DNA from: CAXMMR01 sp965198995
GTDB lineage: Bacteria > Pseudomonadota > Alphaproteobacteria > Acetobacterales > Acetobacteraceae
Reading direction: 5' to 3'
DNA: 64,000 bases
Assembly (NCBI GenBank): GCA_965198995.1
Contig: CBDAQG010000001.1
Span: 310,001 to 374,000 of the forward strand
The notes beneath the pieces are model-generated. The model worked only from the letters and a program-made list of their open reading frames with translations, did not search any database and had not been told where the DNA came from. The translations under genes were made by a program, and so were the position numbers. Below, piece by piece: positions 16,418 through 25,292 of the stretch. How positions within the stretch are numbered: position 1 is the stretch's first letter; every line of letters begins with the position of its first letter.

Positions 16418-19400
16418 ATGGGCGAACTCATCCGCTACGAAGCCGCCGCCGCTCCCATGGCGTTCAGCGGCGAGCGCCTCACCGGCGCGATCTCGGGCCA
16501 GGTCGAGATCGAGCACTACCACCGCTACCTGCTGGCGCGCGACTTCTGCCGCGACTGCGACGTGCTCGACGTGGCCTCCGGCGAGGGCTACGGCACCGCC
16601 CTGCTCGCCCAGGTCGCCCGCTCCGTCATCGGCATCGAAATCGACGCCGACGTCGTCCGCGCCGCCCAGGCCGAGTTCGACCGCCCGAACCTGCGCTTCG
16701 AGCAGGGCGACGCCCGCGCCCTGCCGCTACCCGACGCCTGCATCGACGTCGCCGTCTCGTTCGAGACGCTGGAGCACCTGGCCGAGCAGGACGTCTTCCT
16801 GCGCGAGCTGACGCGGGTGCTGCGCCCGGGCGGCCTGCTGCTCATCAGCACCCCCGACCGCGACGCCTACTCGCCGGTCGGCAGCGCCCCCAACCCCTAC
16901 CACGTCCTCGAGCTGACCCGCGCCGAGTTCGAGGCGCTGCTGGCGCGCCACTTCGCCCACGCCGCAATCGCCGCCCAGCGCGCCGTCATCGGCTCGGTGA
17001 TGCTCAGCGCGTCGGGCGCGGCACCGGCGCGATCCTTCGAGCGCCGCAGCCCGGGCCTGGTCGAGGCCAGCGACCACTTCGCCCGCGCCCCCTACCTGTT
17101 CGCCCTCGCCTCCGCGGCGCCGCTGCCGGCGCTGCCCAGCAGCGTCTACGTCCATCGCGGCGACCTCGACACCGACCCGCAGACGCGCCTCGCGGCCGAG
17201 ATGGCGCGCCAGGCCGCCGAGCAGGCGGTGGGTGAGGCGGAGCAGCGCCGAGTCGCCGAGGCCGAGCGCGCCGTCGCCGCCGAGCAGGCCGCAGCGGCGG
17301 CCGAACACGCCGGCCGGCAGGCCCTTGCCGAGGCCGCGCGGGTCACCGCGGAGGCCGAGCGGGTCACGGCGGAGGCCGAGCGGCTCACGGCGGAGGCCGG
17401 GCGGCAGACCATGTCGGCGGCGGCCCAGGTCGCCGCGCTCGAACGCCAGCTCACCACCCTGCGCCAGCAGCTCGTCGCCGCGGGCGAGCGCGGCGATGCC
17501 GGAACGGCCCGCGAGCGCTACGCCGCCGAGGTGATCGCCGGCCTGCAGCGCGAGGTCACCGAGCGGCAGCGCGAGGCCGCCGAGCGGCAGCGCGAGGCGG
17601 CGGCACAGCAGAGCGCCCTGCAAGCCGAGCGCGAGCACCGCCGGCACACCCTGGCGGCGCTGGCCGAGGCGAGCGAGCAGGCCGGGCGCGCCGCCGCCGC
17701 CGCCGCGTCCCGCCATGCGGCCGACGCAGACCGCCTCGGCGCGGCGCATGGCCAGGCCGAGGCGTTGCGCCGCCGGCTGCTGCTGCTCGAGACGAGCACC
17801 GCCTGGCGCCTCACCCAGCCGCTCCGCCGCGTCGGCGAACGATCCCCGGGCCTCGCCCTGTCGCTGCGCCGCGGCGCCAAGCTGGCCTGGTGGACCGCCT
17901 CCTTCCAGCTCCCCGGCCGCTACCGCGCCTGGCACCAGTATCGTCACCTGCGCCACCGCACCCCGGCGCTCGCCGCCCCGCCTTTGCCCGTCCCGCCCAC
18001 GCCCGCCTCGCCGCCTGAGCTCGCCCCGCCACCCGAGCCCGCGCTCGTCCAGCCGCCCGCCACGGCGCTGCAGGTGCCGTCCTCGGACAGCCCCGTCGTC
18101 TCGGTGATCATCTCGACCTACGGCCAGCTCGCCGCCACCCTCGCCTGCCTGCGCTCGATCGCCGACCACGCCCCAAGCTGCCCGATCGAGGTCATCGTCG
18201 TCGACGACGCCTACACGGGCGACGAGGACATGGGCGCCCTGCGCCAGGTCGGCGGCATCGTGCTGCGGCGGAACGCCAGCAACCTCGGCTTCCTGCTGAG
18301 CTGCAACGCCGCCGCCCGCATGGCAAGCGGCCGCTACCTCTATCTGCTGAACAACGACACCCAGCTCCAGCCCGGCTCCATCGACGCCCTCGTCGAGCTG
18401 CTCGAGGCGCGCCCGGACGCCGCCATGGCCGGCTCCAAGCTGCTGTTCGCCGACCGCCGCCTGCAGGAGGCCGGCGGCATCGTCTGGAACGACGCCTCGG
18501 CCTGGAACTTCGGCCGCGGCGACGACCCCGCCTGCCCGGACTACAACTACGTGCGCGAGGCGGACTACTGCTCCGGCGCCTCGCTGATGGTCCGCCGCGC
18601 CTGCTTCGAGGCCCTCGGTGGCTTCGACGAGGCCTTCGCCCCGGCCTATTACGAGGACGTCGACCTCGCCTTCCGCCTGCGCGCGCAAGGCCACCGGGTG
18701 CTCTACGAGCCCCGCTCCGTCGTCATCCACCACGAGGGCCTGTCGCACGGCACCGACCTGGCCGCCGGCACCAAGACCGCGCAGGTCCGGAACCAGGCGC
18801 TGATGCAGCAGCGCTGGGGCGCGACGCTTGCCCGCGAGCACTACCCGAACGCCACCAACGTGCTGCGCGCCCGCGACCGCGCCCGCGACCGCCGCGTCGT
18901 CCTGGTGCTCGACCACTACGCCCTGGAGCCCGACCGCGACGCCGGCTCGCGCAGCACCATGGGCATCATCGACAGCCTGCTCGATGCCGGCTGGGTGGTG
19001 AAATACTGGCCGCTCAACCGCCTGTACAGCCCGGTCTACACGGTGGCGATGGAGCGCCGCGGCATCGAGGTGCTGGACCAGCGCCGCCCGGGCGACCTGC
19101 GCACCTGGCTGATCGGGCACGGCGACGCGCTCGACCACCTACTCGTCAACCGCCCGGACACCGCGGCCGAGGTGCTGCCCCACCTGATGTGGCACGCCGA
19201 CGCGGTGCTGAGCTTCTACGGCGTCGACCTGCATTTCGAGCGCCTGCGCCGCGAGGCTGAGCTCACCGGCGACGCCGCCAAGCTGCGCGAATCGGTGGCG
19301 ATGGAGCGGCTGGAGCGACGCGTCTGGCAGAACTTCGACGTCGTCATGTACCCCTCCAAGGAGGAGGCCGCGACCGTCAGCGCGATGTCGCCCGACACGC

Positions 19401-20095
19401 TCGCGCGCGACATCGTGCCGTTCTGCTGCGATGCCGACCCGCCGCGCGAGGCGCCGCCGGCCCGGCTCAGCATCCTGTTCGTCGCCGGCTTCGCCCATCC
19501 GCCCAACGTCGACGCCGCGCTGTTCCTGATCGACCAGGTGATGCCGGCGCTCCGCCGCGAGCTCGGCCCGGTCAGCGTCGTGCTGGCCGGCTCCAACCCC
19601 ACCGAGGCGGTGCGGGCACTCGCCGGGCTGGAGGTCGAGGTCACCGGCTACGTCACCGACGAGGAGCTCGAGGCGCTCTACCATCGCCACCGCGTCGCCA
19701 TCGTGCCGCTGCGCTTCGGCGCCGGCGTCAAGGGCAAGGTGGTCGAGGCGCTGAGCCGCGGCCTGCCGCTGATCACAACCTCGATCGGCTCCCAGGGCAT
19801 CCCTGGCCTCGCCGACATCGTGCCGGTCTGCAACGACGTGCCCGGCATCGTCGCCGCGCTGCAGCGGCTGCTCACCGACGACGCCGCCTGGATGGCGCAG
19901 TCGGCGGCCCAGCTCGCCTTCGCCCAGCGCGTCTTCTCGCGGCTCGCGATGCAGCGCTCCATCGTCGCCGCCCTGGAGGCGGGCGAGGCGCGCGTGCGCA
20001 GCCGCAGTCCGAAGTCTGAAACAGCTCAGCCGCCGGCCGAACGCGTGCCCCACGAGGTGCCGGCGCCGCTGGCCTCGATGGCGGTCGGCGGGTGA
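16418..20095 (+). CDS. Trifunctional methyltransferase - GT2 - GT4 protein with a long coiled coil
   Basis: 1225 residues from the ATG at 16418. Residues about 20-230 are a class I methyltransferase (VLDVASGEGYGTALLAQ; FETLEHLAEQDVFL; GGLLLISTPDRDA). Residues about 258-450 are an Ala/Glu/Arg coiled coil containing VTAEAER repeats. LLETSTAWRLTQPLRR follows near residue 455. A GT2 domain starts at about 555 (VSVIISTYGQLAATLACL; VVDDAY; LNNDTQLQPG; YCSGASLMVRR; GGFDEAFAPAYYEDVDL). A GT4-like domain starts near 827 and has FGAGVKGKVVEALSRGLPLI near 1099. Single genes of this kind make O-antigen or surface-protein glycans, adding and methylating sugars on one scaffold. The next gene begins 29 bp downstream. 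Confidence 0.85.
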   Translation: MGELIRYEAAAAPMAFSGERLTGAISGQVEIEHYHRYLLARDFCRDCDVLDVASGEGYGTALLAQVARSVIGIEIDADVVRAAQAEFDRPNLRFEQGDARALPLPDACIDVAVSFETLEHLAEQDVFLRELTRVLRPGGLLLISTPDRDAYSPVGSAPNPYHVLELTRAEFEALLARHFAHAAIAAQRAVIGSVMLSASGAAPARSFERRSPGLVEASDHFARAPYLFALASAAPLPALPSSVYVHRGDLDTDPQTRLAAEMARQAAEQAVGEAEQRRVAEAERAVAAEQAAAAAEHAGRQALAEAARVTAEAERVTAEAERLTAEAGRQTMSAAAQVAALERQLTTLRQQLVAAGERGDAGTARERYAAEVIAGLQREVTERQREAAERQREAAAQQSALQAEREHRRHTLAALAEASEQAGRAAAAAASRHAADADRLGAAHGQAEALRRRLLLLETSTAWRLTQPLRRVGERSPGLALSLRRGAKLAWWTASFQLPGRYRAWHQYRHLRHRTPALAAPPLPVPPTPASPPELAPPPEPALVQPPATALQVPSSDSPVVSVIISTYGQLAATLACLRSIADHAPSCPIEVIVVDDAYTGDEDMGALRQVGGIVLRRNASNLGFLLSCNAAARMASGRYLYLLNNDTQLQPGSIDALVELLEARPDAAMAGSKLLFADRRLQEAGGIVWNDASAWNFGRGDDPACPDYNYVREADYCSGASLMVRRACFEALGGFDEAFAPAYYEDVDLAFRLRAQGHRVLYEPRSVVIHHEGLSHGTDLAAGTKTAQVRNQALMQQRWGATLAREHYPNATNVLRARDRARDRRVVLVLDHYALEPDRDAGSRSTMGIIDSLLDAGWVVKYWPLNRLYSPVYTVAMERRGIEVLDQRRPGDLRTWLIGHGDALDHLLVNRPDTAAEVLPHLMWHADAVLSFYGVDLHFERLRREAELTGDAAKLRESVAMERLERRVWQNFDVVMYPSKEEAATVSAMSPDTLARDIVPFCCDADPPREAPPARLSILFVAGFAHPPNVDAALFLIDQVMPALRRELGPVSVVLAGSNPTEAVRALAGLEVEVTGYVTDEELEALYHRHRVAIVPLRFGAGVKGKVVEALSRGLPLITTSIGSQGIPGLADIVPVCNDVPGIVAALQRLLTDDAAWMAQSAAQLAFAQRVFSRLAMQRSIVAALEAGEARVRSRSPKSETAQPPAERVPHEVPAPLASMAVGG

Positions 20096-20124
20096 TGAGG
20101 CGCCGCGCCGGGATCATCGCCTAG

Positions 20125-20349
20125 ATGGTCGAGGTCGACCGGGTCTTCCGCTCGCTGGCCGAATGGACCGAATGGGCGTCGCAGAACCCCAGCGTCTACG
20201 TCGCCGCTGAGGCCGACAGCATCGGCGAGCGCATCTGCGCCGCCGGCTTCGTCGAGCCGTTCACCGGCCAGGTGGTCGCCCCCGGCGAGCTGGCGCAGGT
20301 CGGCACCAACTAGCGCGAGGGCCTGCTCGCGCGCGGGCTCAACTCGCGC
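20125..20349 (+). pseudogene. N-terminal part of the next methyltransferase, cut off by an in-frame TAG
   Basis: ATG at 20125 opens 62 codons (start MVEVDRVFRSLAEW) that end at TAG 20311-20313. The same frame continues without shift into REGLLARGLNSRMRAVL and the rest of the methyltransferase. The segment on both sides of the stop reads as one family sequence, so the simplest view is a nonsense mutation (or a sequencing error) in one gene of about 760 codons. The downstream part could still be translated from the ATG at 20350 or the GTG at 20998. Confidence 0.75.
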
Positions 20350-22407
20350 ATGCGGGCGGTGCTTGGCGTGATCGACGAGCTCGTCGGCGCGGCGCCGCCC
20401 TCGCTCGTGCGCGTGTTCGCCGCCGAGGCGGTGACCGAGGTGGCGCTGCGCCTGCGCGGCCGCTTCGCCCGCTTCCTCGGCTCGGAATACGGCGCCGACG
20501 AGCCGGCGAGGCGCGAGCTCTACCCGATCCCGCACGAGGACCTCACCGCGCTCACCCTGCCCTCGGACCGCTTCGACCTGGTGACCACCAACGAGGTGCT
20601 GGAGCACGTGCCGGACCTCGACGCCGCCCTCGGCGAGCTTGCCCGGGTGCTCAAGCCCGGCGGCTGGCACGTCGGCACCCACCCGTTCCGCTTCACCAGC
20701 GAGGCCGGCGACCGCCGCTCGGTCCTGGTCGACGGCGCTCCCGTCCACCTCAAGGCGCCTGAATACCACGGCAACCCGGTCGATCCTGAAGCCGGCTCGC
20801 TTGTGTTCGAGACGCCGGGCTGGGACATCATCGAGCGCGCCGGCCGCGCAGGCCTCACCGCCCACATGCGCTTCATCGCCTCCGAACGGCACGGCATCCT
20901 GACCGAAAACATCGGCGTCTTCCTGCTGTGCGCGCAAAAGACGGCCAACGCCGTTCGCAGAGCCAGCGCCTCCTGTCTGCCGCCGAAGGAGAACCACGTG
21001 GACGCTACACCGCCGGAAGTCGGGTCGTATGAGGCCAAGCTGCAGCAGCAGATCGAGCAGTTCCGTGACATCGAGGAGATGCACGCCCTGCCGCCGGCGT
21101 TTCATCTCTGGTCCGGCGCCTATGTGGGCCCGCATCTCGCCAAGGTCTTCGGCACAGGCGACGTCAACCTGTTCTACGTGCAGGCGTTCGTCGCCGCGGC
21201 GCGACGCGGCTCGGGCGAGCCGGCCTTCCTCAGCCTGGGCTGCGGCGACGGCACGATGGAGATCCGCATCGCCGAGACCCTGATCGAGCAGGGCGTCACC
21301 AGCTTCCGCTTCGTCTGCACCGACCTGTCAGACGTCCTGCTGGAGCGGTTCCGCGCCGCCCTGCCGCCGGCGCTCGCCGACCGCTTCGAGCTGGTCGCCG
21401 GCGACCTGAACACGCATCGGCTCGGCGGCCGCTTCGACGCCATCATGGCCAACCACTCGCTGCACCACATGGTCGACCTCGAAGGGGTATTTCGCACCGC
21501 CTACGACAGCCTGGGCGAACACGGCATCTTCGTCACCGCCGACATGATCGGCCGCAACGGCCACATGCGCTGGCCGGAGGCGAAATTGTTCGTAGATTTC
21601 TTCTGGCCGTTCCTGTCGTTGCGGCAACGCCGCAACGGATTACTCTCCCGCACCGAGGAGCAGTTCATCAACCATGACTGCTCGACCGAGGGCTTCGAGG
21701 GCGTGCGCGCGCAGGACGTGCTGCCGGCGATCCTGGCGCAGGGGTTTCATCCCGCGCGCTTCCTCGCCTGCGGCGGCATGATCGACGTCTTCGTCGACCG
21801 CTGCTTCGGCCCGAACTTCGATGTGGCGGCGCCCGACGACGCATTCCTGTGCCGCCGGATCGCCTGGCTCAACGAAGTCCTGCTCGATGCCGGACTGATC
21901 ACGCCGACGATGATGTTTGCCTACTTCGTCAAGCACCCGACCGAGGAGATTTGTTTGCGGAACCGCTCGGCGGCGGCCTCGGTTCGCAACGCCGTCGTCG
22001 AGCCGACAAGGCTGGCGGACGCGCTCGCCGATTTCGCCGCCTGCACCAGTGCGCCCGACTACGCGTTCAGGGTCCCATCGCCGCCGATTGCGTCGGCCCC
22101 GGCCCTATCGCCGCCGATTGCGTCGGCCCCGGCCCAATCGGCCCCGATTGCGTCGGCCCCGCCTGCGACGACCCCGGCTGCGACGACCCCGGCTGCGACG
22201 ACCCCGGCTGCGTCGGGCCTCGACGCGGCCACAGCCGCGGCAAAGCTGGCGCAGCTGGAGGCGGCGCTCCAGCAAGCGCAGGCAGAGGCGGCGGCGGCGC
22301 GCCAGCAGGCGACGACGCAGGCCGGCAGGGTGGCCGCGCTGGAGGCGTCAAGCTCCTGGCAAGTGACCGCACCGCTGCGCCTGCTGACGCGCAAGCTCCG
22401 CCGGTAG
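20350..22407 (+). CDS. Tandem SAM methyltransferases with a coiled-coil tail (5'-truncated by a nonsense codon)
   Basis: 685 codons from the ATG at 20350, in frame with the fragment before it. The first methyltransferase half has an atypical SAM loop (VRVFAAEAVTEVALRLRGRF, GSEYG), then DLVTTNEVLEHVPDLD and VLKPGGWHVGTHPF, ending near VFLLCAQK. A second, different methyltransferase follows (FLSLGCGDGTMEIRIAE; DAIMANHSLHHMVDLE; IFVTADMIGRNG). Between them is AAGGAG six bases before an in-frame GTG at 20998, an excellent internal start. The C-terminal part has a Pro/Ala tandem-repeat linker, a coiled coil and EASSSWQVTAPLRLLTRKLRR split over its last residues. It probably methylates sugars of the same glycan. 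Confidence 0.7.
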   Translation: MRAVLGVIDELVGAAPPSLVRVFAAEAVTEVALRLRGRFARFLGSEYGADEPARRELYPIPHEDLTALTLPSDRFDLVTTNEVLEHVPDLDAALGELARVLKPGGWHVGTHPFRFTSEAGDRRSVLVDGAPVHLKAPEYHGNPVDPEAGSLVFETPGWDIIERAGRAGLTAHMRFIASERHGILTENIGVFLLCAQKTANAVRRASASCLPPKENHVDATPPEVGSYEAKLQQQIEQFRDIEEMHALPPAFHLWSGAYVGPHLAKVFGTGDVNLFYVQAFVAAARRGSGEPAFLSLGCGDGTMEIRIAETLIEQGVTSFRFVCTDLSDVLLERFRAALPPALADRFELVAGDLNTHRLGGRFDAIMANHSLHHMVDLEGVFRTAYDSLGEHGIFVTADMIGRNGHMRWPEAKLFVDFFWPFLSLRQRRNGLLSRTEEQFINHDCSTEGFEGVRAQDVLPAILAQGFHPARFLACGGMIDVFVDRCFGPNFDVAAPDDAFLCRRIAWLNEVLLDAGLITPTMMFAYFVKHPTEEICLRNRSAAASVRNAVVEPTRLADALADFAACTSAPDYAFRVPSPPIASAPALSPPIASAPAQSAPIASAPPATTPAATTPAATTPAASGLDAATAAAKLAQLEAALQQAQAEAAAARQQATTQAGRVAALEASSSWQVTAPLRLLTRKLRR
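22081..22214 (+). repeat. In-frame 30-bp and 15-bp tandem repeats in the methyltransferase linker
   Basis: A 30-bp unit (start CCGCCGATTGCGTCGGCCCC) occurs twice in full and once in part (22081-22162). It is followed by a 15-bp unit TGCGACGACCCCGGC three times (22164-22208) and a partial copy. They encode Pro/Ala/Ser/Thr linker sequence between the second methyltransferase and the coiled coil. Confidence 0.95.
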
Positions 22408-22536
22408 GAGCGCCCGCCGATCCGATGCCGTCGCCATCCGCCGGCCGGTCCGCCTACGCGTCGTTAACCTCCTGTCAGCCTTTCGCCCGTACACTGCGTC
22501 GGCGCGCCGTCCCCACGGCCGTCAACCAGGGTGAAC

Positions 22537-23775
22537 ATGGCGCGCTTGGCCCTCCGCCTCTCCGAGCTCGACACGATCCCGTCAGACCTGGTGTGGGAGC
22601 TCGTCGACACTCTGCTCGGGCAGACGACGTCGATTCTGGTCGGCGCCGCCGTCTTCCTGGTGCTCGGCGTCGTCGGCTTCGTCGGCACCGGTTCGCCCTG
22701 GTACCTTGTCGGCCTGCTTTACACCGGCTCGGCCTGCGCCTGGCGGGTGTCGCAGGCTCGCCGCTATGCCCGCTCGCGTGACAGCGCAACGCCGGTCACC
22801 TGGGCATGGCGCAGCATCCGCAGCAGTTGGACGGCGGCGCTGGGCTGGGGCGCCTGGAGCACAATCATCCTGTTCGAGCCCAAGATGTCCATCGTCGTCC
22901 TGGCGCTGGGGATCCATGCGGGCCTGGTTCTCGGCGGCGCGGTGCGCAACTACGCCGTGCGGGCGGTCGCCGAGGGTCAGATCATCCTCGCCGGCATCCC
23001 GCTGATCGTCGCCTGCCTGGTCTCGGGCAACCCCTACTTCATCGTCTATGCCGGGATCACTGCCCTGCACCTGGTCGCCGCGCTCAAGATCACCTGCCAC
23101 CTTCGTCACCAGACCCTGCAACTGCTGATCAGGGAGAAGGAGGCAAGAGGCATGCTCGCCCGGCTCGAGGTCGCCAACCAACTGACGCTCGCCAATCAGC
23201 AGTTGACGGCGCTGGTCGCGATCGACGCTCTCACCGGCGTCTTCAACCGACGCGCCTTCGACCTCGCCGCGTCGCGCGAGTGGGGCCGCGCGATGCGCGA
23301 GCAGATCCCGATGTCGTTGCTGCTGCTCGACGTCGACCATTTCAAGGCGTTCAACGATCGCTACGGCCACCAGGCAGGCGATGCCTGCCTGAAGGCAATC
23401 GTGGCCGCCGTCCGGTCCGCTATCCGGCGGCCCGGCGACGCGATGGCCCGCTACGGCGGCGAGGAGTTCGCGATCATCCTGCCCCAGACGGAGCTCGACG
23501 GCGCCCTAAGCGTCGCCCGCCACATCCTGGATGCGGTTGCCTTGTGCGCCCTGGTCCATGACCAATGTGCGTTCGGCTACGTGACGGTCAGCATCGGCGC
23601 CGCCTGCCTGATCCCCGCACCACACACGCAGGTCGACACCCTGATCGGCCTGGCCGACGCGGCGCTCTACCTCGCCAAGCACGACGGCCGTGACTGCGTG
23701 CGTGCGTCCGAGACGGTCCTGGCCGCCGACGCCGAGGCGTCGGCGCTATTGACCGCGCTTCAGACCCCTCCCTAG
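22537..23775 (+). CDS. Membrane-bound diguanylate cyclase (GGEEF)
   Basis: About 412 residues from the ATG at 22537; a GTG at 22531 is an alternative start. The first 190 residues have five or six hydrophobic helices with no recognised sensor domain. A short helical linker leads to the GGDEF domain: DALTGVFNRRAF, LLLDVDHFKAFNDRYGHQAGD, and the active site RYGGEEFAIILPQ near residue 307. An RPGD motif five residues before GGEEF matches the RxxD inhibitory site, so product feedback inhibition is expected. It makes c-di-GMP from two GTP. The TAG stop codon lies inside the left end of the small palindromic element at 23772. Confidence 0.9.
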   Translation: MARLALRLSELDTIPSDLVWELVDTLLGQTTSILVGAAVFLVLGVVGFVGTGSPWYLVGLLYTGSACAWRVSQARRYARSRDSATPVTWAWRSIRSSWTAALGWGAWSTIILFEPKMSIVVLALGIHAGLVLGGAVRNYAVRAVAEGQIILAGIPLIVACLVSGNPYFIVYAGITALHLVAALKITCHLRHQTLQLLIREKEARGMLARLEVANQLTLANQQLTALVAIDALTGVFNRRAFDLAASREWGRAMREQIPMSLLLLDVDHFKAFNDRYGHQAGDACLKAIVAAVRSAIRRPGDAMARYGGEEFAIILPQTELDGALSVARHILDAVALCALVHDQCAFGYVTVSIGAACLIPAPHTQVDTLIGLADAALYLAKHDGRDCVRASETVLAADAEASALLTALQTPP

Positions 23776-23876
23776 AGCGGTTCCATTCAGAATGGGACCG
23801 CTCTAGTTGTCTTTGACGAGCAATTTCATCAGCTTAAGATCGTTACGCGACCGCAGTCAGGCTGATATTGCTCTAG
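23772..23876. mobile_element. Small palindromic (MITE-like) element
   Basis: 105 bp bounded by CTAGAGC and GCTCTAG. The left 35 bp form a near-perfect hairpin (CTAGAGCGGTTCCATTC / GAATGGGACCGCTCTAG with one mismatch). The right part has the words CATCAGCTTAAGATCG and CGCAGTCAGGCTGAT. A diverged partial copy is at 33872-33929. It has no coding capacity. It supplies the stop codon of the diguanylate cyclase gene and may also act as its terminator. Confidence 0.7.
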
Positions 23877-23984
23877 CGCCCATCAGCCCGACTGCGCTCG
23901 TGGGCATGTCCGGCCGATGAAGCGGCTCACCACGCAAGCTGAAGCGCGCCGCCGCAATGCAGCCAGCCCGGCAAGCCCCGCGCC

Positions 23985-24410
23985 TCACTCCTCCTCCTCG
24001 CTGGCAAGCTGCGCCACCGCCTCGGCATCGCCGTTGCAGCGCGCCGCGACGCCATGGCCAAGCGCCACCGCGGCCAGACCGAGCAGCACCGAGAGCACCA
24101 TGTTGGTCAGCGCCCGCAGCCACCCGCCGCCGTGCAGCAGCTCCAGGCTCTGCAGGCTGAACGACGAGAAGGTGGTGAAGCCGCCGCAGAACCCGACCAT
24201 GACGAACAGCCGCGCCGCTTCCGGCAGCGCAAACCGCCCACGCGCCAGCGTGAGGGTGCCGAAAAACCCGATCAGCAGCGAGCCGATGACGTTGATGCCG
24301 ATGATGCCGAGCGGCAGCATGCCGCTGACCGGCGCCGCCCACCGCGCAACCCAGAACCTCAGCACGCTGCCGAGCCCGCCGCCAACCGCGATCAACACCG
24401 AGTATCGCAT
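23985..24410 (-). CDS. crcB: Fluoride exporter channel CrcB/Fluc
   Basis: 141 residues with four TM helices and the family motifs in order: GGGLGSVLRFW, the TM2 segment LGIIGINVIGSLLIGF with its conserved Asn, and GFCGGFTTFSSFS with the phenylalanine/threonine track of the pore. Fluc channels are dual-topology dimers that let fluoride leak out of the cell. The ATG at 24410 starts the first TM helix. The C-terminus ends in four Glu residues. It is divergent from the ABC ATPase gene at 24519. I looked for a fluoride riboswitch in the 108-bp gap and saw none. Confidence 0.93.
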   Translation of the reverse strand: MRYSVLIAVGGGLGSVLRFWVARWAAPVSGMLPLGIIGINVIGSLLIGFFGTLTLARGRFALPEAARLFVMVGFCGGFTTFSSFSLQSLELLHGGGWLRALTNMVLSVLLGLAAVALGHGVAARCNGDAEAVAQLASEEEE

Positions 24411-24518
24411 CCGCCCGACGATCCGCCGGCCACCGCCGCACTGCAAGCCCGCACGATCCCACAACCGCCGGCCGCCCGCCTGTGGCATAGTCGCCCGGCG
24501 ACGCGCGGATGCTCGGTC

Positions 24519-25288
<770 letters not shown>

Positions 25289-25292
<4 letters not shown>

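Noticed and set aside
20311..20313. Pyrrolysine or other recoded TAG
   Set aside because: No pylT/pylS-like sequence in the window and no context known for such recoding in a surface methyltransferase; a nonsense mutation or sequencing error is simpler.
5933..22407. Prophage or integrated island with att sites around the glycan genes
   Set aside because: No integrase, tRNA or direct repeat boundary was seen, and base composition is the same as in flanking housekeeping genes.
24411..24518. Fluoride riboswitch upstream of crcB or the ABC gene
   Set aside because: I looked on both strands for the conserved loop words of the crcB motif and did not see them in the 108-bp gap.
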